Source of the DNA: Russula earlei
Lineage: Eukaryota; Basidiomycota; Agaricomycetes; Russulales; Russulaceae
Reading direction: 5' to 3'
Assembly: GCA_025769875.1 (NCBI GenBank)
Contig: JAGFNK010000023.1
Span: 62,001 to 126,000, forward strand
Length of the DNA: 64,000 nucleotides
The translations under genes and the position numbers were made by a program. Below the pieces are notes generated by a model that was given only the letters and a program-made list of their open reading frames with translations, was not told the origin of the DNA and searched no databases. Shown here piece after piece: positions 22,925 through 37,667 of this stretch (the stretch's first letter is position 1; every line of letters starts with the position of its first letter).

Positions 22925-23193
22925 CCTCCATCTCTTCCTTATTTCCACGCCGTGTCAAACGCTTTTTTTTCTTTACCTCGGTCGTTATTGCTTTCATGCG
23001 CACACTAACTTTTCCTTGGGGATCCGATCGGTAGAATATATAATACACCGAGCGTGCTATCGCCGAACATGCGTCTCCACTGTTTCAGCCGTGTATAAGG
23101 TGGACAATGAGGCGATCAGAGATCATGAGTCTAGAATAAACGAGAAGTTCTCTACGAAGATAAAAGCACGAGCGTGGTCTGGAGTTGGCCAGG

Positions 23194-24153
23194 TCATGCG
23201 AGAGAACCCTCCTGGGAATCGAGCCAACGGTTCACAGATAGTGCGAGTAGCGCATGGAGTAAGAGCGACTCGTGCGAGAAGCTGAAGTAGAGTGTAGCAT
23301 AGTTGTTTCCGACGGGAAGTACCTCTGGTGGTTGGTGTTTGCGAAACAGCCCTATGACCGTGGCAGGGGTATGAGAGGTGTATAACTGCAAGAAAATGCC
23401 CGTCCCCGTCCCCGCCAAAAAAAAAAAAAAAAAAAAAAAAGAAAAAGAAAAAAATCAGAACAGGTTGGGCCACGGGCCATGAAGTAGGAGAGAAGCTCGA
23501 CCCTTGACACGTGCAAGACAAGGACGAGACTCACATCGTAATTACCGTGCGCGAGGCGGTGCCACCAGAAAAGGCGCATTATGCCGTCCGGGCCCTCGCA
23601 AAGGAACGCGCAGGAGCTGTTAAACGGTTGTGTAAGGCCTCGAAAAAAAAAAAAAAAAAAAAAGAAACAGAAAAAAAAAAAGGGGTGGGGGAGGGGTCTA
23701 GTTGGGACGCAGACGAGTGAGGAACATCATTCTTTTTTACTCACTCTGGGAACGACCGAATGGGCATGACGAGCTCGGCCATGTGGGCTTCGCGCGCGGG
23801 TGGGCCTAGGAAGGTCATGGTACCGAGAGCACTTGGCCCGAACCAGTTAAAGATGACCAGGGTCGCACCGCTGGCGTCCGACACCTGTTTAAGGGACCGA
23901 ATGGTGTGTTAAGTGACCTTTCAACTGGGCGCTCAGGGGGACATGAGGGGGGGCCGCGGCTGCGGCCAGACGGGAAACGACGGGAAGAATTTCCACGCAC
24001 TATGGTGTGTGTTGATAGGAAACCGACGGGCGTTCGAAATTCGTAGTATACGAGCGGATTCGTGCTCATGACACAGAAGCCGTGGCGGGGGTCAGCAGAG
24101 TGGAGAAAGTGGACCTCAAAGTTGGCAGGTTCGCCCTCGATCAGATGTGCCAT
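23194..24153 (-). CDS. DUF6593-like small protein
   Basis: Resembles the basidiomycete DUF6593 family, whose function is unknown. Four exons join in frame on the minus strand. Exon 1 reads MAHLIEGEPANFEVHFLHSA and ends NPLVYYEFRTPVGFLSTHTI. Exon 2 reads VSDASGATLVIFNWFGPSAL and ends VMPIRSFP. Exon 3 holds FLCEGPDGIMRLFWWH. Exon 4 holds YTSHTPATVIGLFRK and LLHALLALSVNRWLDSQEG, with the stop at 23194. The alternation of short beta-like segments (NPLVYYEF, TLVIFNWF, IMRLFWW) and a final helix matches the family outline. Two introns carry long homopolymer tracts (T runs on the minus strand near 23416-23440 and 23643-23680). A TTTAAAAAG element near 24261 lies about 105 nt upstream. The family call rests on pattern, not on a search. 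Confidence 0.6.
23416..23682. repeat. Two long poly-A/T tracts inside introns
   Basis: A run of about 24 A at 23417-23440 followed by mixed GAAAAAGAAAAAA, and a run of about 19 A at 23644-23662 followed by AGAAACAGAAAAAAAAAA. On the gene strand both are T-rich and lie in introns 3 and 2 of the DUF6593-like gene, one shortly before an acceptor (extended polypyrimidine tract). Confidence 0.8.
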
Positions 24154-26884
24154 GGAGGTTGCGTCGTTGTCGGGTGACTGACTGGGAGGCGATGGGGGTG
24201 GCAGACGTCTGAGACTCGAAATCCGGGAGGTTAGTGCAGTCTGTCTCTGATCAAAGGAGCCTTTAAAAAGAAAGTGAGGACCATGCCTATCCCCCGAGGT
24301 TGATGGGTCACACGGGCGATCAACTTGGAGGGCACGGAAGCAAAATCAGTGGCGTCGGTTGGGCGCAGTCATTGGGAGTGGGAGTCAACGACGTGACTGA
24401 TGGGAGAGGGTCCCGACGAGAGGCTGGGAGCAAAGGGCTTGTCCCGCGAGAGAAAGGGGAAGAGGTGTCAATAATAATAAAAACAATCGACACACCCCTC
24501 TGATCCAGTGAAAGGCCCCATGAAACGGCGTCCGGAAAAAGGAAGGTGAATCAAATAGAGGCTAAGAGATCCGAATCGCATATTAGGCGGAAAGAGGACA
24601 ACGGAATTGCATACGTGTGTTAGGAAGAGATTCGGCCTCACATAGGATTGGCCATCCATAGGTTCTTCCAACACTGACACTGGTCTACGCTCCACAAAAC
24701 GCCAGGACTACGGTCCCTCGGGAGAAGAGCCGCATATTAAAAAAGAAGCGGAGTCGGCAGTTTGCTGGGATAACGACGCATCCGCCGGCGGTAAGGTTTT
24801 CAACACATCGAAAGAGGAGGACGCAACACGTACCGATCTGGGTTCTTGAGCTTGAGATGGGGCCGTTATTTGGCAATATCGAACGGGCCGACAGCCAGGT
24901 TCGGAGCATCCACTGTACCTTTCGGAATGACGGCGATAGGTCATCTCATGGGGATAGCAATGGCTCGCGGCCGAGTTCTAGCTCTGCGAGCAGTCCTATG
25001 AGAGGTGGTGTAAGTCCTCGTTGAGGAGGTGATGGGGTCGGAGCTTTAAATAAATGAGAAGGTGGGACGGGGAGATGCCGACTCGACGGAGGGCATACAT
25101 CGAACAAAGCCATGAGGAGATGGTAATGAGGTTAGCATCTTGGTGGCATGCGTCGTAGGGACAAGGGGTCACACATGCCACCAAGCTGGCCACCAAGCGG
25201 GCCACTAGCAGCGAGGGCACCGCGTGCATTTCAGGGCTTGCTGGGGAAGGAGTGTATGTAGGGGGAATAAAGCGTTGCAATGGCCTAATAACGTCGTGGG
25301 AGCGACATCGAGATACGGGGAGAAGTCAGTCGTTGGCTATGTTAATGCCCTACAAAAAGGCGGATGTATCAGGAGGTTCGACGGGGACTGGGATGGGAAA
25401 TGATGGTCAGACGGGCTTACGTCGAGGGTAAGTTCTGGACTGCTCCGTGATACAAAGATGACACGCTCGCGCCCGCGGGTCGACGTGGGGTTGATATCAA
25501 CTGCCGTAAATAGGGGGGTACGATTTTCAGGAGCCAAGGTGAACACGCTGGAAGGAACACGATAAGAACGTCGACGAGGGGATTATAAAAGGGAGGGGGA
25601 ATAATCGCACAATTGTGGACAGGGGAATAAATGGACCAGCCAATGATGAAGGGGAGGTGCCATGTGAAAGACAATCCGAGTACTGATGGGGACTGGAGAG
25701 CGGATGGGTAGGGATGGCTGAGTGTAGAAAGAGAATGGTGGGCAGGGCGAGGCGGAGAGATGCCATCGGGTCAACAAACGGACGAGTGTAGAGTTATGCG
25801 GAGTCGATGCAACACTTCTCACGCCATGGTTTGACCCGCATCAGTGAAAATGCACATATGGGACGTGGTTATGGGAATTGGGTGAAACGGGTGGTCCAAA
25901 GGCGTTGGAGATAAATTAATTGAAGGAATGGAGCATCGGCCGTGTGGATGACTGAAAGAGATCGATTTTAGGCAGAGGGGATAAAGGTCTCGGGAATGCT
26001 TAATAAAATACAGCAAGGGAAAATACAGCAAAAGGAAAAGACACCTGAATGATTGGCGGGCGGCTGACCAAATGCGGACGATGTCCAAGTTCGCCGCAAT
26101 TCATATGGCCCCGATTCTTTTTTGGCCTGTATCTGGCTACCAGCACCTTCCGTCCAGTTGCGAAGATCATCAGCACAAACACGACGCTCTCGAGAGTAGA
26201 TTTGTCAGGTCATCTGAGCTAGGGGTAACGCCTCCTCGGCTTTGAGCATAAACTGATACTGACTCGGAACCGCAAAGTGAAAGAATCAGGCTGCAGAAAT
26301 TTGACTGAGGATTAGAGTAGAGCGGCTATGAACTTTAGGTGTGTTGGGAGCACCAACTCTTCCTCGAAATCGAACAAGATCCCTGGGGGTTCCGCTTCTG
26401 TGTCCTGCACCTCCACACCAACGTTACCCGTGTGCATGTATCTGAGAGTTCCCCGCGGAACTGAACTTCAACCAGACTTGCTGTGGTGGCCAAGGCGTGG
26501 CCGAGCCTGCTTATTGATCCTCCTATCCGACATACCGTTGCCAAGTGATAATTTGCCTTTGACCTCCCGTATATTCAGATCTCTCAAAAGTAATAAGAGA
26601 AAGAAAATTATCAGCCACAAGTCGAACATTGAATTATGTAATGACATCACGGCACTTAAAAAATGTGTGTGTGTATGTGTACTATTACATACAAGTTTGT
26701 CCATGAAGGTGACACAACATTCTCTCGCCTATGTATGAACAAAGAATAGCAGATTGATGAATGAATGGGATGCCTCGCGTCGCACGTTTGCACAGTCGTC
26801 TGTCTCTGACTTGACGATGGGCAGACGGGAGGGACACGTGAGGGTGGCTGCTGGGATTGGCCCAGAGAGCGAGGACGGATCGAG
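24154..26884. other. Gene-poor region, no supported gene
   Basis: About 2.7 kb with only short open frames, none showing a domain or a coherent chain of splice joins. The plus strand is purine-rich (GGGAGG, GAAGG), and TATA-like elements occur near 25580 (TTATAAAAGG), 25035 and 24261. Any real gene here would be small and on the minus strand. A TG/TA microsatellite lies near 26663-26682. No terminal inverted repeats or transposase remnants were recognised. Confidence 0.4.
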
Positions 26885-27259
26885 CTACTTTTTACTCCAG
26901 GTTTGCTTCTTCTTCGTCGATAAGATATCTTCTAACTCTGGGATACCGCTGTTATCCGGGGTGTAGAGCTGGAAGATACCCTTGGAGCTCGAAACGGAAG
27001 AAGTCGAAGATGAGGACGATGAGGACGAATAAGACAGGATCATCGGCGATGGTGGATACTGTGGTATCGGTGCTCCGAATGGGCTCGGAGGCTGGGTACT
27101 CGGAGGCGAGTGTGGCTTCTGCGGATGGGTGAGATGCGTCGAGGGCACTCCCTTCGGGTACTTCGAAGGTTGTGGGGGCATGGGTAAAGCGCCCTTAGTG
27201 TGGTCCGTGAACGGATGGGTGCTGCGGTAGTCAAACGACGGAGGAATTGACGAGGACAT
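26885..27259 (-). CDS. Small Pro/Ser-rich protein with a conserved-looking C-terminal tail
   Basis: Unrecognised 124-residue protein from one exon. It starts MSSSIPPSFDYRSTHPFTD, continues with a Pro-rich middle (repeated PPS, PPSP and HPQK elements), then a run of Ser (around 27000-27040), and ends in a short block GIFQLYTPDNSGIPELEDIL followed by STKKKQTWSKK. The acidic-hydrophobic plus basic tail looks like a short interaction motif. A TATA-like element (CTATATAAAG on the minus strand, 27367-27376) sits about 110 nt upstream of the ATG, supporting a real transcription unit. No signal peptide or membrane segment. Function unknown. Confidence 0.5.
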   Translation of the reverse strand: MSSSIPPSFDYRSTHPFTDHTKGALPMPPQPSKYPKGVPSTHLTHPQKPHSPPSTQPPSPFGAPIPQYPPSPMILSYSSSSSSSSTSSVSSSKGIFQLYTPDNSGIPELEDILSTKKKQTWSKK

Positions 27260-27366
27260 GTCGAAAGAGGATGAGAGATGTTCTCGTAGAAGTGGTTAGG
27301 GCAGATACGAAGATCAAGGTGTGAAAGCTGGTGATTGCTGGGTGGTTAGGGGAACGGAATGGCGCC

Positions 27367-27376
27367 TTTATATAGT
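27367..27376 (-). promoter_or_regulatory. TATA-like element of the small Pro/Ser-rich gene
   Basis: CTATATAAAG on the minus strand, about 110 nt upstream of the ATG ending at 27259. The position and match to the TATA consensus fit a fungal core promoter. Confidence 0.5.
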
Positions 27377-28832
27377 GTCCCGTCGAGGGAACGGCCATCG
27401 TGGTGGAACGGTTGGAAGGCAACCCTTGCGCCCGTTTAGCTGATGTTGGTTGGAGGCGTCGTAACCAGAAGGAGAGATCGTCACATGGCGAGGGAAGGAA
27501 GACCCCACAGAGAACATGCGGGGTAAGCATCACGATCTGACGGACGTCACATGTGCCCACTCAGGTCCCATACAGACACGGCCATCTCCTGTTTGTTAGT
27601 TACCGCCCGACAGCCTGGCCACCGGCTTTCTTGCGGGTCTCGGGAGACAGAGCGGTCCTTACGTGACACATCACTACAAAAAGCACGCTTTTTGCACACG
27701 GCAGCCTAGCTCAGATAAGCCTTACATGACAGGGGCTATTACCCCCACTCAGGGTAACCGGGCGATTTAATGTAAAAAAAAAAAAAGGGTGAAGGGGACA
27801 AAAGCCAAGCAATGTGTCATCGGAAAAAAGTCGCACAAACTTGATTGAGATCTTCAAACTCCGTGGCTAGGGTTTGGAGCCGATAAACGATCCGTTCTGA
27901 CGGCGACGAAACCAGATATGATTGTGGCCATGATACAGGATGGTCGATACACCGGAAACGAGGCTCCACCGGGGCTCAGAGTGACCAGCGGTAGAGCCGC
28001 TCCCCACGGAGAGCGAGTATCGGCTTGGGGCCCGAATAACGGGTCGTCGTGGTGCGTGATCGTGATGGGAAACCGGGAGATGAAGAGATAATAGCGAACG
28101 TGCAACGTAACGCAATGATAAGAGATGATGGCTACTACTATAAGGGTGGATGATGACCAAATTTTTGGCCCCAAATACCAAAGATGAGAGAGTAGGTTGG
28201 GAACTCAATGACCTCATGTATGCATTTCACCCGGGTTATGACATCTCAATGTAATGATACCTCCGAAGGAAGCTAAAAATTCGGTGAATGGCGGCAACTG
28301 AGTGCATTGTGACGAATCATGAGCACCTTGAGACCTTATCGACATGGATCGGTACATTAGATAGGGCAAGCGATGACGCAACAAGTCGAATTTAAGCAAG
28401 GAGGGGCCAATAGTATAAATATGATGACCCATCTTCCAATAGCGATAGAGAAAAAGTAGGTTCAGGTGGGGGCACGTTGCGTGTACGGGGTAAGGGGTGG
28501 GGTGTACGTGACAAGCGAAGAAGACCGTAGGAAAAGAGAAGGCGTGAAGGCGTTAGGAGTGGATCTGAAACCAGGATATCAGTTCTTCTGAAAGCGACGC
28601 GACTTGCAGTTGGACTTGGAGGCGGTTGTGGAAGGTGTTGACCTCACGTGACGATGGGCCACAGCGTTCGTCGGTCGGGCTCGGCGCTCTCGGCGCTCTC
28701 GGCACTCTCGGGGCCCAACTGCACTGTCAGCACGGCCCACTGTGGTGGGGCACTGCGACCTCTCTCAACACCCAACAAAAGTGCCATCCGCCTCCCTCAC
28801 CTCATCATTTCCTAGCTTCATCGACATATATC
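27377..28832. other. Intergenic region, no supported gene
   Basis: About 1.4 kb with short minus-strand frames (for example around 27854-28217) that lack a recognised domain. A 10-nt unit based on GCTCTCGGC is repeated three times at 28681-28710. The segment just before 28833 is C/T-rich and is probably the promoter of the first HECT E3 gene. Confidence 0.4.
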
Positions 28833-31842
<3,010 letters not shown>

Positions 31843-32071
31843 ACGGAAAGACTTGGCTCAAGCTTCTGTTGCGCAGCGTTATCTCATACCATTCTTCCTG
31901 ACTAGCCCCATCTGCGTCACAGTATTGTCCCGTCATGAGGCCATAATTGACTTTAGCACTTTTACTTCATTTGTATGATAAAATATATTGGCTTGCAACG
32001 AGTTGTGGCTGAGGCAATCTCCGGTAAGCCTCCGTCCCGCGTCGAGTAGCGCTCGCGTGCCATTCACCGCG

Positions 32072-33598
32072 ATGCGGAAACCCATCTTGAGAAACCCGCA
32101 GGACCGTACTCGTCCACAGTCAGCCAGGCCAGCTCCAGCGCCTGGGTTTGCGTCCTCGCGATCGTCTTACCCCGTCTTCCTCTCCTTTCAAGATACCGTC
32201 AAGTTGCAAATCGGTTGGGCGTGGCGGGGTCTCATTGACGCTTCCCGGTGGGACGTCGTCATCGGCCTTTTAACCAGGAATGTCTGCTTTCTCTTATTTC
32301 GTTTCTTTGCTCTCCCTCGCCACCCCACCGCCCAAGTTTTCGGTTTCCCGCTTCCTGCGTAAAACAAACACCGCAATGTACTCAACGTTTATGCTTTAAT
32401 CCATGCAGCGATGCCGAGGTCCGCGCGAACGCGCTCAAGTCGTTCTTGCTCAATGGCATATCCCTTCTCTCGATCTACGTTTTTGACCTCCTTCTCCACC
32501 CCTTGTCGCGGGATGAGGACTCGGAAGGGGAAGGGGGATTCGTACAGACGCGGCAGGGGATGCATCGCAGCGTCGGCTTGTTCTATCGCATCCTTGCGGT
32601 TGTTGCCTGTCCTTGGCGTTGGCGTGTCGCTTGCTCTCAACGTGCGTACTGTTTCTTTTTGCCACCCATTACGCGAAAGTGATCACTGATACCTTCAATC
32701 CTTTTTTTTTTTTTTTTCAAATTCGCGCAGGCCTCGTGGTGTTCTCTCATTGCCAAACGCACATTTACTCTGCGGCATGGTCTCGCGTTTCCGTATGTCG
32801 GGATGACGTCGACCACGTCGCCAAACGCGTACATCGCCTTCCTGAACTCGCTGGCCTCGTCTGCGTACCGTGCCGTCATGATCGCGACTTGCGTCTTCAC
32901 CTCATTTGCGCTGGGCTATGTCCCCGTCGTCGGTTGGGTGGTGGAAACCGTCTTTTTCTGCTGGGTTGATGCGTGAGTGGAGATTCTTGTGTCGCAACAT
33001 CTTCCGCTTCTCATCTTGCTGGTGACGAAGATACTATTGTTTCGAGTGAGTGCGATGTCCTTGGACGGTTTTTGCGTGATTCGAGCTGCGAGGCTCTTGA
33101 AGGTTCATGTGGATAGCGCGCGGATTGTCGCTGTCCCGGCGAATACGATATCTAGAGGAGCGATGGTCGTACCACCTTGCCTTTGGTATGGTCGAGCGGG
33201 CTTCTTAATGGTGTCGCGCCTCACTGACCACACCCTTGTAGGCCTCCCTTCTGCAGTAATCTGCATGTGGGGTAGCACCCTCGCGAACGCGGCGCTCTTT
33301 GCTCTTATCTTCCCATCCGTGAGCATCTCATCGCATGGTCAACCCATCCTGACGCCGAACATTCCCCTAGTACATAATCATGGCGATGCACGCACACCCC
33401 TTGCCGAACGACCCGTACAATCCGTCTTCTCCTACCCCGTCATCCGCAGGCGCACCGATCATGCACCCATCGCCGTACTTGCCTATACGCCTTCACATCT
33501 TTGGGCCCGTGATCTTTATCAATGACTGTGTCGTGAGCGTGCTCAGTCTCTTGACGGGGCGACGACCAGGGGAGTCGCGCCAAAACATTCACCCCTGA
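32072..33598 (+). CDS. EI24 family membrane protein
   Basis: Multi-pass endoplasmic reticulum protein related to EI24/PIG8, linked in other fungi and animals to autophagy and ER transport. It starts MRKPILRN at 32072, with a longer in-frame ATG at 31988 possible. Blocks in order: FLSFQDTVKLQIGWAWRGLI, DAEVRANALKSFLLNGISLL then SIYVFDLLLHPL, RLLPVLGVGVSLALN, SWCSLIAKRTFTLRHG, FLNSLASSAYRAVMIATCVF, YVPVVGWVVETVFFCWVDAY, YCFEFMWIARGLSLSRRIRY with LEERWSYHLAFG, then CMWGSTLANAALFALIFPSY. The end is hydrophobic, then basic (ESRQNIHP). Two oddities: the first intron should begin at 32278 with GA instead of GT (CCAG|GAATGT), and one extra T near 32594 shifts FYRIL to RLLPVLG. The gene lies between the two HECT E3 copies. 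Confidence 0.8.
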
Positions 33599-34823
33599 CC
33601 AGGGGGTTGGGGCTAGTGGGAGAATGGAAGAGGGCGACGGCGAGGAAGTCGATATGCGACCTTTTCCTCGACCACCTACGCTGCGCCAAACGGCAGCAGG
33701 GCGACCCAAGTTAGACTAGTCTAATTGATTTCCCAAATGATACACCGGTCGTTCACATATTTAGGTGACAGAAGACCTCACATGATGCGTGGCGGGGTGG
33801 AACTGTGGAACGTTTATGGTACTGAAGCGGTGTAGGCCGCGCAGCACGGAGGCATAGGCATGAGCACCGTCTGCTGCTGTTGGAAACAGAATCGACGGTA
33901 TGAGATCGCTGCAGATTTTACTTTGTTGGAGCATCAAGGTATCGTAACTATCGATTGTCCTGAATTACTCTATCAGCGTAATGTAACTAACGCGTATATC
34001 TTTGAACCGTTAAGAGATGATCGGGTGATCGCCCGGGCAGTTGAGGACGCGACTCAGCCAATTCTCAATTCTCAACGTCTTTCAAGGCTTGATCACTGCC
34101 AGACCCTGCTGACGGGACGCGCCAAAATTCTTCGAGCTGTGCCGGGTATGGCACCGCTGCTCGTTTGGCGAGTATCTATGGCGCGAGCGATCGTCGCCCG
34201 TTCCTGCACGCGCGTGGGGATGGGGGTGGGGGGGGGGCAGATTGATGTGGGATCATCATGAATGTGGAGAACGAAAACTGGCTGGCGCCTTGGGAGTAGA
34301 GATATCTCTGCGCCGAGACGAAGGTTAGTTACGGATATGCGTCCCGGAAACTCGGAGGCGTCGGGCGGGGCAAGCGTTTGTTAGGAGGAGCCGTTTCGTT
34401 GTACAGTTTTTTTTCTGCGGTGCGCACGGGTGCAAATACGTCAAACGGGGCGTTGGTTGGGGTGACCAACATCGGGCCTAGATGGGTGGTTAGCTTTTGT
34501 CGCTCGCGGGGACCATCACGATGTGGCTGATCCAACTACAGCAGTCGGTAGGGCGTAAGACAAGGGAAAGGGGGAACGGAGTCGGACTGTTCGGCGGCCA
34601 GAGCCTAGTAAGTGCCTCGTGCCTCGCGCTCGAGGCACTGAAGTTTGTCCATCGAGTTCTCTAAGACGTTCTCTGGCCGATTACGGCGCGCGCGCATGAC
34701 CGACCATATCAAATCGTTGGCACATGGTTATAGCAGTATGATACATGGATTCGTATTCGGCTTGCCCTTGGCTCATCCGCCAACCGGAACGTGTACCATC
34801 CTTTCACGGTGTTCATTCGTCTG
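33599..34823. other. Intergenic region, no supported gene
   Basis: About 1.2 kb. One open frame of 134 codons (33860-34261, plus) has no recognisable domain and no promoter or splice support, so it is not called. A short perfect palindrome-like GTGCCTCG...CGAGGCAC occurs near 34616-34638. The region presumably contains the second HECT gene's promoter. Confidence 0.4.
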
Positions 34824-37667
34824 ATGCGCAGGAGGAAAGTCAGAATCACAGGTTAGCCTATTTTTTCTCAGCCCACTTTTCGTCCCATCGGGTCACACAC
34901 CACCACTTCCTAGTCGTTGCTGCAGATGGCGTAGCCAAAAGCGATGCCCTCCGGCTTCCTGACCCATTCGTCGTTCTCACTGTCGACTTGGAACAAACAC
35001 ATACGACGACGGCAATCGAGCAGACGCTCAATCCCTGCTGGAATGAGCACTTTGATGTGTTCGTCCTTTTATTTTCTCTCTCTCGTCCTGTGCTTACTAG
35101 GCATGCTCTTCTATGACCAACATTCAGTATGGTCAAGGATTCCTCCGTTGTAGCTGTCCAGGTATTCGATCAATGCAAGTTCAAGCAACGAGGTTCCCTT
35201 GAAGGCTTGTTGAGTACCGTCGATATTCAAGTAGCTCAATATCTGGATTTTGAACATGGCGGCCATAGTATGTCCTTCTCCAGTATAAGGACTGTGTCAT
35301 TTTCTCCTTTCATGACCAAGCAGTACATTCATTGCAGACACGGTGGAATTGGATCTTAAAACGTCGAACGACAACGGCGATTTCGTGCAAGGCAAACTTA
35401 CACTTGAACTCTCTACAGATTTCGGTGCTCCAGCTCCAAATTCACGAACAGCGGGATCATTTACTACCAATCTGACAGACGACTTGAGCCCTTCGACCAA
35501 CAACGCGTTTGGGTCCGAAGCTGCCGATACATCTGCTGACCTCTCTCGCATCACGAATCCTCACGCCTCTCCTTCTGGGACATCCGAGGCCACGCCAGTG
35601 GCAACGATTCCCACACCTGTTGTTCCGAGAAATCAAGGACCTGAACAACAGCAGGATCAACGCGATAACGCAACTGGTGCTATCAGTACCGGTGTCTCCT
35701 CGGCCGCTCTTCATTCCTCGCAGAGCGCGTCGAGCTCCGCCGAGTCCGCTCCTGGTATTGTCTCACTTGGAACGACACTCGAATCGAATGATTCTGCGGA
35801 GCATAGCCCCAGTGTAGCTGGGAATGAATCTGATTCGCTTCCTGCGGGATGGGAACGTAACGTTGACACTCTTGGCCGAACCTACTATGTTGATCACAAT
35901 ACACGGAGCACTACATGGAACTCGCCCTCTTCGAACGTTGCTACCTCTGGGAATGCTGAATCCGGAGCCAGTCGCGGTGCGACCACAGCACACTCGGGTG
36001 ATTTACCTGCTGGATGGGAAGAGCGCCACACTGCCGAGGGTCGGCCCTATTATGTAGATCATAACACGCGCACGACCACCTGGGTGAATCCACGACAGAC
36101 AATCACCGTCATGGGACCGAATGGCCAGAGTACGTCTCCCCAACCGCAGATGATGTCGCAACTCGGTCCATTGCCGTCCGGGTGGGAAATGCGACTTACT
36201 TCGGGAAATAGAGTGTACTTTGTTGATCACACCACCAGGACGACAACGTGGGACGATCCACGGTCGCGGCCGTTGTTGGATGCAAATGTGCCGCAGCACA
36301 AACGGGATTTCCGCCGCAAGGTGGTCTACTTCCGTTCCCTGCCTGCAATGCGCATGTACCCAGGAAGCTGCCGAATCCAAGTTCGGCGGGACCATATATT
36401 TGAGGACAGTTATTCCGAAATAATGCGAAGGACACCCAGAGATCTCAAAAAGCGACTCTTTATCACGTTTGAAGGAGAAGAGGCACCGGATTTCGCGGGA
36501 CCTGCAAACCTCAAGTTGGTTGTTCAGCAAAAGCCTTTCTACGTACTGACCTCACACTCTGATAGAGAATTCCTTTACCTACTTCCGCATGAGATGTCAA
36601 AGCCCTCAAACGGCCTTTTCGAATATTCGGCACATGACAACCGTTCAATGCAGATCAATCCCAGTTCTGGCGTCAACCCGGAGCATCTCAATTATTTCAA
36701 GTTCATCGGACGCGTCCTAGGCTTATGTACATTCCACCGACACTTCGTTGAGGTCCCTTTGTCCGTTTCTTGCTATAAAGTCATCCTAGGGAAGAATGTT
36801 ACAATAGCAGATCTCGAGGACGTGGATGCCGAGTTGCACCGCAAGCTGACATCGATCCTGTAAGCCGTCGTCCTTTATATTTCACTCCTTCATGTAAATC
36901 TCGTCGTGCATGATCCTCACCTATATTTTCCAGAGACAGCGAGATCACTGACGGGACAGACGAAAGTTTTACAACAAAGGAGGAGCGCCTTGGCGAGATG
37001 GTCACAATTGAACTCAAGCCAGATGGTAGCAAAATCCCTGTCACGGAAGAGAACAAGAAGGAATACGTTGATCTCGTTGTCGATCGCATCCTAAGACAGC
37101 GTGTGAGGGAACAATTTGATTCTCTCATAAGTGGTTTCCATGAGTTGATACCTCGGACCTTGAACGAGTTGTTCGATGAACGTGAGCTTGAGTGGCTCAT
37201 TGGTGGAATGCCCCCTAGTCGATGTGTATGTTATCTCTCTATTTCCAATCGTCGTGCTGAAACTTTAATGTTAGGGATGACTGGATCGAGTTCACCTATT
37301 ACGTTGGGTACTATGCTACCGATAAAGTGATTGAATGGTTTTGGAAATGCATACGTTCGTGGTCTCCAGAGCGCAGATCACGATTACTGCAGTTCGCAAC
37401 CTGGTACCTCGCGGATTCCTGCCAATGGCTTCAATCAGTTGCAAGAGTCAAACGGACCATGTCGCTTTACAATTGAGAGAGCAGGGGACCCGGACGAATT
37501 ACCGAAGAGTCGCAAAGGGTTGAACGGTATTTACCTTCCACCTTACGAGGATTATACAAGCTTAGAGGACAAGCTGACGCTTGCTATCGAGTATGTCTCT
37601 GTTTGCCTTAGTATTTACTGCTGATTGACATTGCTATAGAGAGCTTGCTGGGTCGGAACCGGAATGA
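34824..37667 (+). CDS. Rsp5/Nedd4 paralogue with inactive HECT domain
   Basis: Diverged tandem paralogue of the 28833-31842 ligase with the same exon phases. It starts MRRRKVRIT and joins to [19 protein letters not shown] (C2). Three WW domains are intact: [40 protein letters not shown] and [20 protein letters not shown]. In the HECT domain, DYGGLAREF of the sister is altered to [11 protein letters not shown] and the intron donor has moved 9 nt. The catalytic TCF is replaced ([19 protein letters not shown], no Cys), and the C-tail reads EELAGSEPE, without the Phe at -4 needed for ubiquitin transfer. Extra bases at the C5 run 37211-37215 and at 37400-37401 shift the frame before and within the C-lobe. 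It is either a pseudogene or a binding-only pseudo-ligase. Confidence 0.82.

Noticed and set aside
23416..23440. Poly-A tract as a retroposon tail
   Set aside because: No target-site duplication or upstream retroposed sequence; the tract lies within an intron of a minus-strand gene.
24468..24944. Possible second DUF6593-like gene (short minus-strand frames with MDGQSYV)
   Set aside because: The match to the family outline is too weak and no chain of splice joins keeps it open.
27867..28432. Possible further DUF6593-like remnant on the minus strand
   Set aside because: Only a vague similarity of one hydrophobic C-terminal segment; the upstream exons cannot be linked.
33860..34261. Open frame of 134 codons between EI24 and the second HECT gene
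   Set aside because: No domain, no splice or promoter support, and a low-complexity G-rich end; length alone is not enough.
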